A program made the translations under genes and the position numbers. Under the pieces are notes generated by a model. The model made no database searches, had not been told where the DNA came from, and saw nothing but the letters and a program-made list of their open reading frames with translations. A stretch of 64,000 nt of DNA, from contig NZ_CP117880.1 in NCBI RefSeq assembly GCF_028736175.1, positions 1 through 64,000 of the forward strand, written 5' to 3'. Every line of letters begins with the position of its first letter. Positions within the stretch are counted from its first letter, which is position 1. The DNA is from Sphingobacterium oryzagri (GTDB lineage: Bacteria > Bacteroidota > Bacteroidia > Sphingobacteriales > Sphingobacteriaceae). Shown here piece after piece: positions 45,272 through 53,664 of this stretch.

Positions 45272-46675
45272 ATGAAAAATTTCTTAGACGACAATTTTCT
45301 ATTACAAAGCAAAACGGCGCAGGATCTTTACCACCAGTTTGCAAAGAACCAACCGATTATCGATTATCACAACCACCTGATCCCGGAACAGGTGGCCAAC
45401 AATGCGCAGTTTGAAAATATTAGCCAAGTGTGGCTTTATGGCGACCATTATAAATGGCGAGCCATGCGCACCAACGGCGTCGCCGAAAAATATATTACCG
45501 GAGATGCTTCCGATAAAGACAAGTTTTTGAAATGGGCAGAAACTGTGCCCTACACCATGCGTAACCCGCTGTATCACTGGACACACCTGGAATTGCAGCG
45601 CTATTTTGGCATTACCGACCTGCTTTCAGCAAAAACTGCGGAAAAGATTTATGAAGAAACGGCCGCAAAACTGGCAGAACCGGCTTATTCTGTTCGCGGA
45701 TTGTTAAAGATGATGAATGTCGAAGTAATCTGTACCACAGATGATCCGATAGACTCGCTGATCCATCATCAGGCATTTGCCACGGAGAAGGAAAGCTTTA
45801 AAATGCTGCCGGCTTTCCGTCCTGATAAAGCCATGAATGCCGATGATGTCAGTGCACTAAACGCTTATATCGATAAGTTGGAAGAGGTTGCTGGTATATC
45901 TGTCACAAGTTATGCACATTATCTTGATGCACTAAAATCGCGACACGACTTTTTTGCGCAGAACGGCTGTTCGGTATCCGATCATGGTTTAGAGCAGATT
46001 TATGCCGAAGATTATACCCAGCAGGAGATCAGTGCGATCTTTGATAAAATAAGAAGCCAACAAGAATTGACGGCTCAGGAAAACTTGAAATTCAAGTCGG
46101 CCATGTTGATGCAGTTTGCAGAATGGGATCATGAAAAAGGATGGGTACAGCAGTATCACCTGGGCGCTTTACGCAATAACAACGCACGTATGCTGCGAGA
46201 GATCGGACCAGATACCGGATGGGATTCCATCGGTGATTTCAGTCAAGCGCGCTCACTCTCTAAATTTTTAAACCGCCTGGACAATCAGGATCGCTTGGCC
46301 AAGACGATCTTATACAACCTTAATCCCGGCGATAATGAATTATTGGCCACGATGATCGGCAATTTCAACGACGGATCGGTGAAAGGGAAAGTACAATTTG
46401 GCTCGGCCTGGTGGTTTCATGACCAAAAAGACGGTATGACTAAACAGATCAACGCGCTATCAAATATGGGGTTGCTCAGTCGTTTAGTCGGTATGCTAAC
46501 CGACTCCCGTAGTTTTCTTTCGTTTCCGCGACATGAATATTTCCGACGTTTGATCTGCGATATATTTGGAGAAGATATCGAGAAAGGCGAACTGCCCAAC
46601 GACACGGAATGGGTAGGAAAACTCATTACCGATATCAGCTATAATAATGCGAAGGAATATTTTAACTTTGGGTAA
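45272..46675 (+). CDS. uxaC: Uronate isomerase (glucuronate/galacturonate isomerase)
   Basis: 467 residues. It isomerises D-galacturonate to D-tagaturonate (and D-glucuronate to D-fructuronate), the first intracellular step. It is an amidohydrolase-fold enzyme: PIIDYHNHLIPEQVANN carries the first metal His pair, followed by VWLYGDHYKWRAMRTNGV, NVEVICTTDDPIDSLIHH and GSAWWFHDQKDGM. The length equals that of E. coli UxaC. It lies third in the uxaB-uxaA-uxaC run, which is not the order of the biochemical steps. About 110 nt separate it from the aldolase gene. Confidence 0.95.
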   Translation: MKNFLDDNFLLQSKTAQDLYHQFAKNQPIIDYHNHLIPEQVANNAQFENISQVWLYGDHYKWRAMRTNGVAEKYITGDASDKDKFLKWAETVPYTMRNPLYHWTHLELQRYFGITDLLSAKTAEKIYEETAAKLAEPAYSVRGLLKMMNVEVICTTDDPIDSLIHHQAFATEKESFKMLPAFRPDKAMNADDVSALNAYIDKLEEVAGISVTSYAHYLDALKSRHDFFAQNGCSVSDHGLEQIYAEDYTQQEISAIFDKIRSQQELTAQENLKFKSAMLMQFAEWDHEKGWVQQYHLGALRNNNARMLREIGPDTGWDSIGDFSQARSLSKFLNRLDNQDRLAKTILYNLNPGDNELLATMIGNFNDGSVKGKVQFGSAWWFHDQKDGMTKQINALSNMGLLSRLVGMLTDSRSFLSFPRHEYFRRLICDIFGEDIEKGELPNDTEWVGKLITDISYNNAKEYFNFG

Positions 46676-46785
46676 GCGATGTGTACACGAAAACGTGCGA
46701 AGCTTACAGCTGCCTACAAAAAGTTATTTATAACCGAGCAATGCAACCGTGAGCTGGTTGTCAACCATAGAAAAACAAATCGAAC

Positions 46786-47436
46786 ATGACTAAAAGAAAA
46801 GACGTCGTAGACGCTATTGTATCACAGGGGATGCTTCCCCTTTTTTTTCATACGGATCCGCAGGAAAGTGTTGCAATCGTACATACGCTGTACAATGCGG
46901 GCATCCGTGTGTTCGAATTTACCAACAGAGGAGCAGAAGCTCAGCAGGTTTTTAAAGCACTGATCGAGGCACGAAATGAGCATATGCCTGATCTGCAGCT
47001 TGGAATCGGGACGATCAAAAATACGCTTGAAGCCGAACAGTTTATAAGCATGGGCGCTGATTTTATCGTCGCACCGATCATTAATCCAGCTGTCGGAGCG
47101 CTTGTGCATAAGCAAGGTTTACTCTGGATACCGGGTTGTATGACACCGACGGAAATCGCGCTGGCCCAAGAGCATGAAGCGTCCATTATAAAATTATTCC
47201 CGGCAAATATTTTAGGTCCCGGATTTTTGACGGCAATCCGCGAACTGTTTAAAGGGCAGTTGTTTATTCCTACAGGAGGCGTTGACCTGGAGATTGAAAA
47301 CCTAAAATCTTGGTTTAAAGCCGGCGTTTGCGCTGTCGGGATGGGAAGTAAACTGATCGATCCAAAGCGTGTGGAAGGACTCGCTGAAAAAACCGAACGG
47401 GCTTTAGCGCTCGTTAAACAAGCGCAGCAAGGCTAG
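46786..47436 (+). CDS. eda: 2-keto-3-deoxy-6-phosphogluconate aldolase
   Basis: 216 residues of the KDPG/KHG aldolase family. It splits KDPG into pyruvate and glyceraldehyde 3-phosphate, ending the pathway. The catalytic Glu lies in RVFEFTNRG, the Schiff-base Lys in ASIIKLFPANILGPGF, and the phosphate site in IPTGGVDLEN-type text (IPTGGVDLEIEN). The usual kinase KdgK that makes its substrate is not found before or after it. It ends 174 nt before the transporter gene, with a hairpin in between. Confidence 0.93.
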   Translation: MTKRKDVVDAIVSQGMLPLFFHTDPQESVAIVHTLYNAGIRVFEFTNRGAEAQQVFKALIEARNEHMPDLQLGIGTIKNTLEAEQFISMGADFIVAPIINPAVGALVHKQGLLWIPGCMTPTEIALAQEHEASIIKLFPANILGPGFLTAIRELFKGQLFIPTGGVDLEIENLKSWFKAGVCAVGMGSKLIDPKRVEGLAEKTERALALVKQAQQG

Positions 47437-47502
47437 CAATAGCCCGCTCGCCTAAATTTTGATGCTATACCTGTAATAGGCTACAGACAGGTTTTCATAT
47501 TA

Positions 47503-47540
47503 AATCAACCAATAAAAACACATGCTTTTATTGGTTGATT
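47503..47540. terminator. 15-bp hairpin between aldolase and transporter genes
   Basis: Perfect arms AATCAACCAATAAAA (47503-47517) and TTTTATTGGTTGATT (47526-47540) with an 8-nt loop. It is A/T-rich and lacks a T run directly after the stem, so it may be a weak terminator or an mRNA-stability element. Confidence 0.55.
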
Positions 47541-47609
47541 GTGACTTTTGCGAGTCTGATAGACCTATTACGCTAAACTTTTTGAATGTTTACCTTTTAA
47601 GCTATACCA

Positions 47610-49058
47610 ATGAATAATGAAAAAAAGGGAAATTACAGATGGACGATTTGCGGACTGCTGTTTTTTGCTACAACCATAAATTACATGGACAGGCAAGTAC
47701 TGTCATTAACATGGAAAGATTTTATTAGTCCAGAATTTCATTGGACCAATAGTGATTATGGGCTCATTACCGCACTATTTTCGATATTTTATGCCATAGG
47801 AATGCTCTTCGCGGGGCCTTTTGTGGATTGGATGGACACCAAAAAAGGATTTCTTTGGGCCATCGGAGTGTGGTCGCTCGGAGCAATTTTACATGCTTTT
47901 TGCGGTATTGCAACGTCAGGAATCGTGGCCGGTGAATGGTTTGTTGGTTTTGAGGGAGCAAAACACGCAATCGCGCAGGTCAATGATGTGGCTAAAGTGA
48001 TTAACGTAAGTGTTGTGTTGTTTATCTTTGCCCGCCTGGTGCTCGCCATCGGTGAAGCGGGAAACTTCCCGGCGGCGATCAAAACGACAGCAGAATATTT
48101 TCCTAAAAAAGACCGTGCACTCGCAACCAGTATATTCAACGCCGGCGCAACGATTGGCGCGTTAGCGGCGCCCTTAACCATACCTGTTATTGCAAGATAT
48201 TGGGGATGGGAAATGTCATTTATTATTATTGGTGCGCTAGGATTTGTGTGGATGGGCTTCTGGGTATTTATGTACAAAAAGCCACATCAAAATCCGAAAG
48301 TTAATGCGGCTGAGCTCGTATACATTATGCAAGATGGTGACCAAGAGGAAGAAACGACTGCGCAAGTTGCGGTGCCTGTCGTTAAGAAGAAAATGTCGCT
48401 ATCGGTATGTTTTAAATACCGACAGACCTGGGCGTTTGCTTTTGGAAAGTTTATGACCGATGGGGTCTGGTGGTTTTTTTTGTTTTGGATGCCGGCTTAC
48501 CTTTCGGCCGTGTACGATATTAAATCTTCGGATACGGAAGGGCAGCTTGCCATTTTCGTGCTATACCTAATTACCCTGCTTTCCATTATCGGCGGTTGGT
48601 TGCCCAGTTATTTTGTGGAAAAGAAGGGCTTTAATCCTTACGAAGGAAGAATGCGCTCCATGCTGATCTTTGCCTTTGTACCTTTAGCCGTATTGCTTGC
48701 TCAGCCGCTTGGACATATTTCCTATTGGATTCCTGTATTGTTTATCGGTTTTGCCGGTGCTGCGCATCAATCGTGGTCAGCGAATATTTTCTCTACGGTG
48801 GGTGATATGTTTCCTCGTCGCGCCATCGCTACGGTAACTGGTATCGGTGGATTGGCCGGTGGAGTTGGCTCTACCTTTATCAATTTTTTCTCGGGAAAGC
48901 TTTTTGATTATTCGAAAGAAACGCAAATGACATTTGCTGGTTTTCAGGGGGAAGAAGCAGGCTATTTTATTGTGTTTTCTTTCTGTGCTGTCGCCTATCT
49001 GATCGCTTGGGTCGTAATGAAAGCGTTAGTGCCTCGTATGGAAGTGATCAAGGATTAA
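47610..49058 (+). CDS. Hexuronate transporter (MFS, anion:cation symporter family)
   Basis: 482 residues with 12 predicted helices. It resembles ExuT: the N-terminal RWTICGLLFFATTINYMDRQVLSLTWKDF, then GEAGNFPAAIKTTAEYFPKKDRALATSIFNAGATIGALAAPLTIPVIARYWGWE, and FPRRAIATVTGIGGLAGGVGSTF. Two features differ from short family members: an added soluble stretch of about 30 residues between helices 3 and 4, and a longer central loop with an acidic patch near residue 245. It likely imports galacturonate across the inner membrane with protons. gapN follows 37 nt later, so the two probably form one transcript. Confidence 0.9.
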   Translation: MNNEKKGNYRWTICGLLFFATTINYMDRQVLSLTWKDFISPEFHWTNSDYGLITALFSIFYAIGMLFAGPFVDWMDTKKGFLWAIGVWSLGAILHAFCGIATSGIVAGEWFVGFEGAKHAIAQVNDVAKVINVSVVLFIFARLVLAIGEAGNFPAAIKTTAEYFPKKDRALATSIFNAGATIGALAAPLTIPVIARYWGWEMSFIIIGALGFVWMGFWVFMYKKPHQNPKVNAAELVYIMQDGDQEEETTAQVAVPVVKKKMSLSVCFKYRQTWAFAFGKFMTDGVWWFFLFWMPAYLSAVYDIKSSDTEGQLAIFVLYLITLLSIIGGWLPSYFVEKKGFNPYEGRMRSMLIFAFVPLAVLLAQPLGHISYWIPVLFIGFAGAAHQSWSANIFSTVGDMFPRRAIATVTGIGGLAGGVGSTFINFFSGKLFDYSKETQMTFAGFQGEEAGYFIVFSFCAVAYLIAWVVMKALVPRMEVIKD

Positions 49059-49095
49059 TTCGGTTATTCTTAGTTTATCAACATTATTGTTTATC

Positions 49096-50715
49096 ATGGA
49101 ATTAGATCTCGAAAGTATATTTTATGCGCAAGAAGATATCCCTGCTGCCTATGCTTTGCAGGAGCAGCTGGATCAGCGCGAGTTTCTCTCTAACGGAGAA
49201 ATGCTGCCTTGGGATGGCCAGGTCAATGAAGTCTTTTCTCCCGTTTGCGTAAAAACGGCAGATGGACTTAAACGAACGCGTATCGGTAGCTATCCTGTTT
49301 GTACAGAAAAAGAATCGATGGATGCTTTGGATGCTGCGGTGAAGGCGTACGACAGCGGGCGAGGCAGCTGGCCGACCATGAGTGTCGCAGATCGTATCAG
49401 TTGTGTAGAACGCTTTACGCAACAGATGATCTTAAAAAAGGATATCGTGGTCAAGCTGATCATGTGGGAGATAGGCAAGTCTTACGCCGACTCGATCAAA
49501 GAATTTGATCGTACCGTCGAATATATCTATGCCACGATCGATGCGTTAAAAGATATCGATCGCGATTCCTCAAGATTTGAGATAGAACAGGGTATTATTG
49601 CGCAAATTCGGCGTTCTCCACTGGGCGTCGTGCTTTGTATGGGACCATTTAACTATCCGCTTAACGAAACGTTTACAACGTTAATTCCCGCGCTGATTAT
49701 GGGAAACACCTTGCTGTTTAAACCACCTAAGCATGGAACGTTGTTACATTACCCGTTATTGGAAGCTTTTCGCACTTGTTTTCCTAAGGGCGTGGTCAAT
49801 ACGATCTATGGGCGTGGAAATAAAATTATACCGCAATTGATGCAATCAGGAAAGATCAACGTGCTCACGCTGATAGGTTCCAGCAGAGTCGCGGATGAAT
49901 TAAAAAAGCTTCATCCACACGTCAATCGATTACGCGCAATCTTAGGACTCGATGCCAAGAATGCAGCCATTATTACAAAGGATGCTGATTTAGACTTGGC
50001 GGTCTCGGAAACTGTTTTAGGCGCGTTGTCCTTTAATGGCCAGCGCTGCACGGCGCTGAAGATTATCTATGTGCACCGCAGCATTGCGCAGGAATTTTTG
50101 AAACGCTTAAGTGAGCAGGTTAGCAAACTTAAATACGGTATGCCTTGGGAGCAAGGCGTGGCTTTGACGCCTCTTCCGGAGCCGAACAAAACCATTTATC
50201 TAACCGAATGTTTGGAAGATGCTAAAGCACATGGCGCTAAAGTAGTTAATGCGCATGGAGGCGAAACCCTGGAATCGTTCTTTTACCCAGCTATTGTCTA
50301 TCCCGTCAATGCGCAGATGAAACTGTATCGTGAAGAACAGTTTGGTCCGGTCATTCCTGTTGTTCCTTTTGATGATCTGGAAGAGCCAATCGAGTATCTT
50401 ATTGAATCTTCGCATGGCCAACAGGTGAGTATTTTTAGTAATAATGCGGCGGTGATATCATCGTTGATCGATCCGCTGGTCAATCAGGTCAGTCGTGTCA
50501 ATATCAATAGCCAGTGCCAACGTGGGCCAGACACGTTCCCGTTCACGGGACGAAAAGATAGTGCTGAGGGCACGCTCTCCGTGGTCGATGCGCTTCGCTC
50601 TTTCTCCATCCGTTCGCTGGTAGCGACAAAAAATGTGGAGCAAAATAAACGACTGCTAAATGAAATTGTTGGTGACAACAGCTCTAACTTTTTGAGTACA
50701 AAGTATATTTTCTAA
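49096..50715 (+). CDS. gapN: Non-phosphorylating, NADP-dependent glyceraldehyde-3-phosphate dehydrogenase
   Basis: 539 residues from ATG 49096; the frame opens at TTG 49087 but that start is less likely. It belongs to the aldehyde dehydrogenase superfamily in its long GapN-like form. Landmarks are CMGPFNYPLNETFTTLIPALIMGNTLLFKPPKHG (nucleotide binding), LGLDAKNAAIITKDADLD, the catalytic Cys318 in FNGQRCTALKI and YREEQFGPVIPVVPF. It oxidises glyceraldehyde 3-phosphate directly to 3-phosphoglycerate, yielding NADPH without ATP. Here it would act on the triose released by the aldolase. Other long aldehyde dehydrogenases are an alternative. Confidence 0.82.
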   Translation: MELDLESIFYAQEDIPAAYALQEQLDQREFLSNGEMLPWDGQVNEVFSPVCVKTADGLKRTRIGSYPVCTEKESMDALDAAVKAYDSGRGSWPTMSVADRISCVERFTQQMILKKDIVVKLIMWEIGKSYADSIKEFDRTVEYIYATIDALKDIDRDSSRFEIEQGIIAQIRRSPLGVVLCMGPFNYPLNETFTTLIPALIMGNTLLFKPPKHGTLLHYPLLEAFRTCFPKGVVNTIYGRGNKIIPQLMQSGKINVLTLIGSSRVADELKKLHPHVNRLRAILGLDAKNAAIITKDADLDLAVSETVLGALSFNGQRCTALKIIYVHRSIAQEFLKRLSEQVSKLKYGMPWEQGVALTPLPEPNKTIYLTECLEDAKAHGAKVVNAHGGETLESFFYPAIVYPVNAQMKLYREEQFGPVIPVVPFDDLEEPIEYLIESSHGQQVSIFSNNAAVISSLIDPLVNQVSRVNINSQCQRGPDTFPFTGRKDSAEGTLSVVDALRSFSIRSLVATKNVEQNKRLLNEIVGDNSSNFLSTKYIF

Positions 50716-50724
50716 TTTTTCTCG

Positions 50725-50759
50725 GAGCAGCGCAGCAGTCATGTTGCGCTGCTCTTTTT
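50725..50759 (+). terminator. Terminator of the transporter-gapN transcript
   Basis: Perfect 10-bp arms GAGCAGCGCA (50725-50734) and TGCGCTGCTC (50745-50754) with a 10-nt loop, followed by five T. Confidence 0.88.
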
Positions 50760-50928
50760 AAAAGCGGTATTTTCAGAAATGGTGTAACGCTTATTTACGC
50801 TGTGGCAAACCGGTCTGGGTTTCTTAGCGGCTTCATGACACGGCATGGGGCTTTTTCCTGTCGTATCAAAAGCGCCAAGACTTTGCTTTCTCGTCTATTT
50901 TGGGTAATATTACAGTATAATCCTAAAC

Positions 50929-51948
50929 ATGGCGTTCGAAAATTATACCATCAAAGATATTGCTAAAGCTTTAAACCTATCTGCCTCAACGGTGTCTAGG
51001 GCCTTGCGAGACAGCTATGAGATTAGTGCCGAGACAAAAGCAATCGTGCAGGCTTACGCTGAAAAGATAAATTACAAGGCAAATCCTATTGCGAGAGGCT
51101 TGAAGGAGCGTAAAAGCTATAGCATAGGCATTATCGTGAGCGAGATTGCGAATAACTTTTTTTCGCAAGTGATCGATGGAATCGAATCGGTCGCTTACAG
51201 CAAAGATTATCAGGTCGTGATCTCCCAGACGCACGAGTCCGCGTCACGTGAGCGGCTGAATGTAGAGCATCTCTATGCGCGATCTACAGACGGTCTATTG
51301 ATGGCTTTATCTGCCGAAACCACTGATCTTTCTTACCTCGAAAATCTGTTAAAAAAAGGATTTCCTATTGTATTCTTTGACCGCGTGCCTGAGCAGACGA
51401 TATGTCATCGTGTGATTGCAGATAACAAGCAAAGTGGTTATCAAGCTGTGCATTATCTGGCGAAGCGCGGTTGCCGGAGAATCGCACATCTCACAAGCGC
51501 CCAAAACTTGTCAATCACCAGAGAGCGTTTAGAAGGATATAAAATGGGCTTGCTCTCCTGCGGACTGGACTTCGATCAGAAGCTGGTAAAGTATTGTCGT
51601 TATGGCGGATTGCACCAAGATGAGATCGACACGGCTGTAGCCGAGCTGGCAACGGAAGACTACGATGCGATTTTTATTTCAGGAGATAAGCTTACCACGG
51701 GTTACCTTACCGCGATGAATGAACGTGCCGGTAGGGATGCGCACAATATTGCTATTGTAGGATTTACCAATTCAAAAGTAGTCAGTATTTTTTCACCTAC
51801 GATAACGGCCATTCGCCAGCCTGCATTTGAGATGGGAAAACGTGCCGCTGAATTATTGATCCAGCAGATCGAAGCAAAACATCCGGTTGTAGATTTTGAA
51901 ACGGTGGTGTTGCCGACGGTAATTATTGAAAAAAACAGTAGTTTTTAA
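50929..51948 (+). CDS. LacI-family transcriptional regulator
   Basis: 339 residues. The N-terminal helix-turn-helix (TIKDIAKALNLSASTVSRALRDSYEISAETKAIVQAYAEKINYKANPIARGL, about 7-58) binds DNA; the rest is a periplasmic-binding-protein-like sensor domain (IGIIVSEIANNFFSQVIDGIE onward). It lies after the gapN terminator with its own upstream region of about 170 bp. By position and by LacI-like dyads at 36731 and 38372 it probably represses the pectin genes and is released by a hexuronate intermediate; this is inferred. It converges on the second SusC/SusD operon. Confidence 0.9.
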   Translation: MAFENYTIKDIAKALNLSASTVSRALRDSYEISAETKAIVQAYAEKINYKANPIARGLKERKSYSIGIIVSEIANNFFSQVIDGIESVAYSKDYQVVISQTHESASRERLNVEHLYARSTDGLLMALSAETTDLSYLENLLKKGFPIVFFDRVPEQTICHRVIADNKQSGYQAVHYLAKRGCRRIAHLTSAQNLSITRERLEGYKMGLLSCGLDFDQKLVKYCRYGGLHQDEIDTAVAELATEDYDAIFISGDKLTTGYLTAMNERAGRDAHNIAIVGFTNSKVVSIFSPTITAIRQPAFEMGKRAAELLIQQIEAKHPVVDFETVVLPTVIIEKNSSF

Positions 51949-52029
51949 ACTGTCTTTTACAGGGATTACGGAGACGCGCTATTGGCGAATAATCATGATG
52001 GCGAGTAACTAAATAAATTATTGTCTAAT

Positions 52030-52062
52030 AATTCTCCGTGTTCGGCACGAACACGGAGAATT
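52030..52062. terminator. Hairpin between the LacI and SusD genes
   Basis: A 15-bp stem (52030-52044 with 52048-52062) and a 3-nt loop between two convergent genes. No strong T run on either side, but the position suggests shared termination. Confidence 0.7.
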
Positions 52063-52089
52063 GACAAGTTAAATCCTGGTAATAAATTC

Positions 52090-53622
52090 CTAGTTGTTCA
52101 AGTTTGGGTTGTTATTTGACTCATTTTCCGGGATTCCAAAAATATAGTACGGGCTATTTGCCGTAAATTCCGATCCGGCATTGTTCTCCGTCCGAAGTGT
52201 AGTATGGCCAATGACATTGACCAGCTGCGTATTGCCATTAGGCAGTGTGATGCTTACTTGTGCAGGCACGGTCTGGCCTTGGCTGTTTGTAGCTGTATAA
52301 GCTTTGCGCTCTACGCGGCCCTGCGTTCTTATGATATCGGATAGCGCGAATCCTTCGCCCCACAGCTCTTTTCTACGCTCCAAAAGAATCTCGGCAACAA
52401 CCTCCGTTTGCGTTTTTCCGGCAGCAGATAAAGGGCTTGCATTTCGTGCAGTTCTGAGCTGATTTAATACCGTTGCAGACTCCGTAAGACGGTTGAGTCG
52501 TGCATACGCTTCTGCTTGGATCAAATAGGTTTCCGCTGAACGGATGAGCACAATATCGCCCGTCATATCTTCCCGAAACCTAAATTTGGCGTAGCGTAGC
52601 AAGCCATATCTCGCCGGGGCACTATTATCCCACGAGAATAGCGAATATCGTACATCTCCTTCCTCAAAGAAATCTTTAAAGTGCGGATCAGCCATAAAAC
52701 TATAATAGTAAGAAGCAGGCGTGCTAACGTCCAGATAATGGAAGTTGTAGCTTGCCGTACTTTGGTCTGTACGTTGGCCATGGCCCCATATCCATTCGGA
52801 GTTGGTAAGATCATTAAATCCTGCGGCATACTCTTCTCCAGTCATCAATGCATAACCCGAGCGAGCTTCAGCAGCCTTTTGTGCGGCGGCTTCCCAATTG
52901 TTGGTCTGTAGATATGCCCGAGCTAACAACGCTTGTACAACTTGCTTATTTATTTTGTATTTCTGCGAAGTCGGTCGTTGATAATCGGCTAAAAGCTGCT
53001 CCGCGCTTGTTAAATCTTGAATGACCAAATCAAATATTTCTTTTAAGCTAGCTTTTGGGTTTCCAACAGTTTGCGGACCTGTAGGCTCGGTATAAATCGG
53101 AGCCGTTTTGGTATTTGCATGCGTGGCGTAGTTTAACTGATAAAAGGAAGCGATCGTTAAGTAGCTATGTGCGCGGAAAGCTAAGGCTTGACCTTTCAGC
53201 TGCTGCCGCAAGAGATCGTCTCCGGGAATGTTGTCTACATTTGCAAGAATAATGTTGTTTGTATTGATGGCGGTGTAGAGTATCGTCCAAAAGGCGTTTA
53301 CACGTGTGCCTACGCGGGTATGCATTTCGAGGTAATCATACGGACTTAAAAATCCATAACGACCACGTACAACGGCAACATCGCTTCCCATCGCATCGCT
53401 GGCGCGGAGGATAGCGGCATAACCTGGGTTGGCAAATGTATAATAGGTATCCATATACGTTCTCCATGCTCCATTCAGCAGCGTTTGCAAATTGTCGACA
53501 TTGTCGATCACCACCGATTCGGGGACGGAAGTTGTGGGTACGGTATCCAGGTAATCGCTACAGGAGCTAAGACCAGTTGCGATCAGTATGATAGCCCATA
53601 GCTTATTTATTTTGTGAGTCAT
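52090..53622 (-). CDS. Second SusD/RagB-type lipoprotein
   Basis: 510 residues with a lipobox (LIATGLSSC, acylated Cys21). SusD features are the N-terminal SDYLDTVPTTSVPESVVIDNVDNLQTLLNGAWRTYMD, AFRAHSYLTIASFYQLNYA, VVQALLARAYLQTNNWEAAAQKAAEA and the C-terminal LIRSAETYLIQAEAYARLNRLTES and ILLERRKELWGEGFALSDIIRT. It is downstream of the second SusC gene by 42 nt and forms its surface partner. The stop codon is 28 nt from the shared hairpin. Confidence 0.94.
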   Translation of the reverse strand: MTHKINKLWAIILIATGLSSCSDYLDTVPTTSVPESVVIDNVDNLQTLLNGAWRTYMDTYYTFANPGYAAILRASDAMGSDVAVVRGRYGFLSPYDYLEMHTRVGTRVNAFWTILYTAINTNNIILANVDNIPGDDLLRQQLKGQALAFRAHSYLTIASFYQLNYATHANTKTAPIYTEPTGPQTVGNPKASLKEIFDLVIQDLTSAEQLLADYQRPTSQKYKINKQVVQALLARAYLQTNNWEAAAQKAAEARSGYALMTGEEYAAGFNDLTNSEWIWGHGQRTDQSTASYNFHYLDVSTPASYYYSFMADPHFKDFFEEGDVRYSLFSWDNSAPARYGLLRYAKFRFREDMTGDIVLIRSAETYLIQAEAYARLNRLTESATVLNQLRTARNASPLSAAGKTQTEVVAEILLERRKELWGEGFALSDIIRTQGRVERKAYTATNSQGQTVPAQVSITLPNGNTQLVNVIGHTTLRTENNAGSEFTANSPYYIFGIPENESNNNPNLNN

Positions 53623-53664
53623 GTTGTTTTTCTTTTTGAGCGTTGATGATGTTCGTTTCTTACG

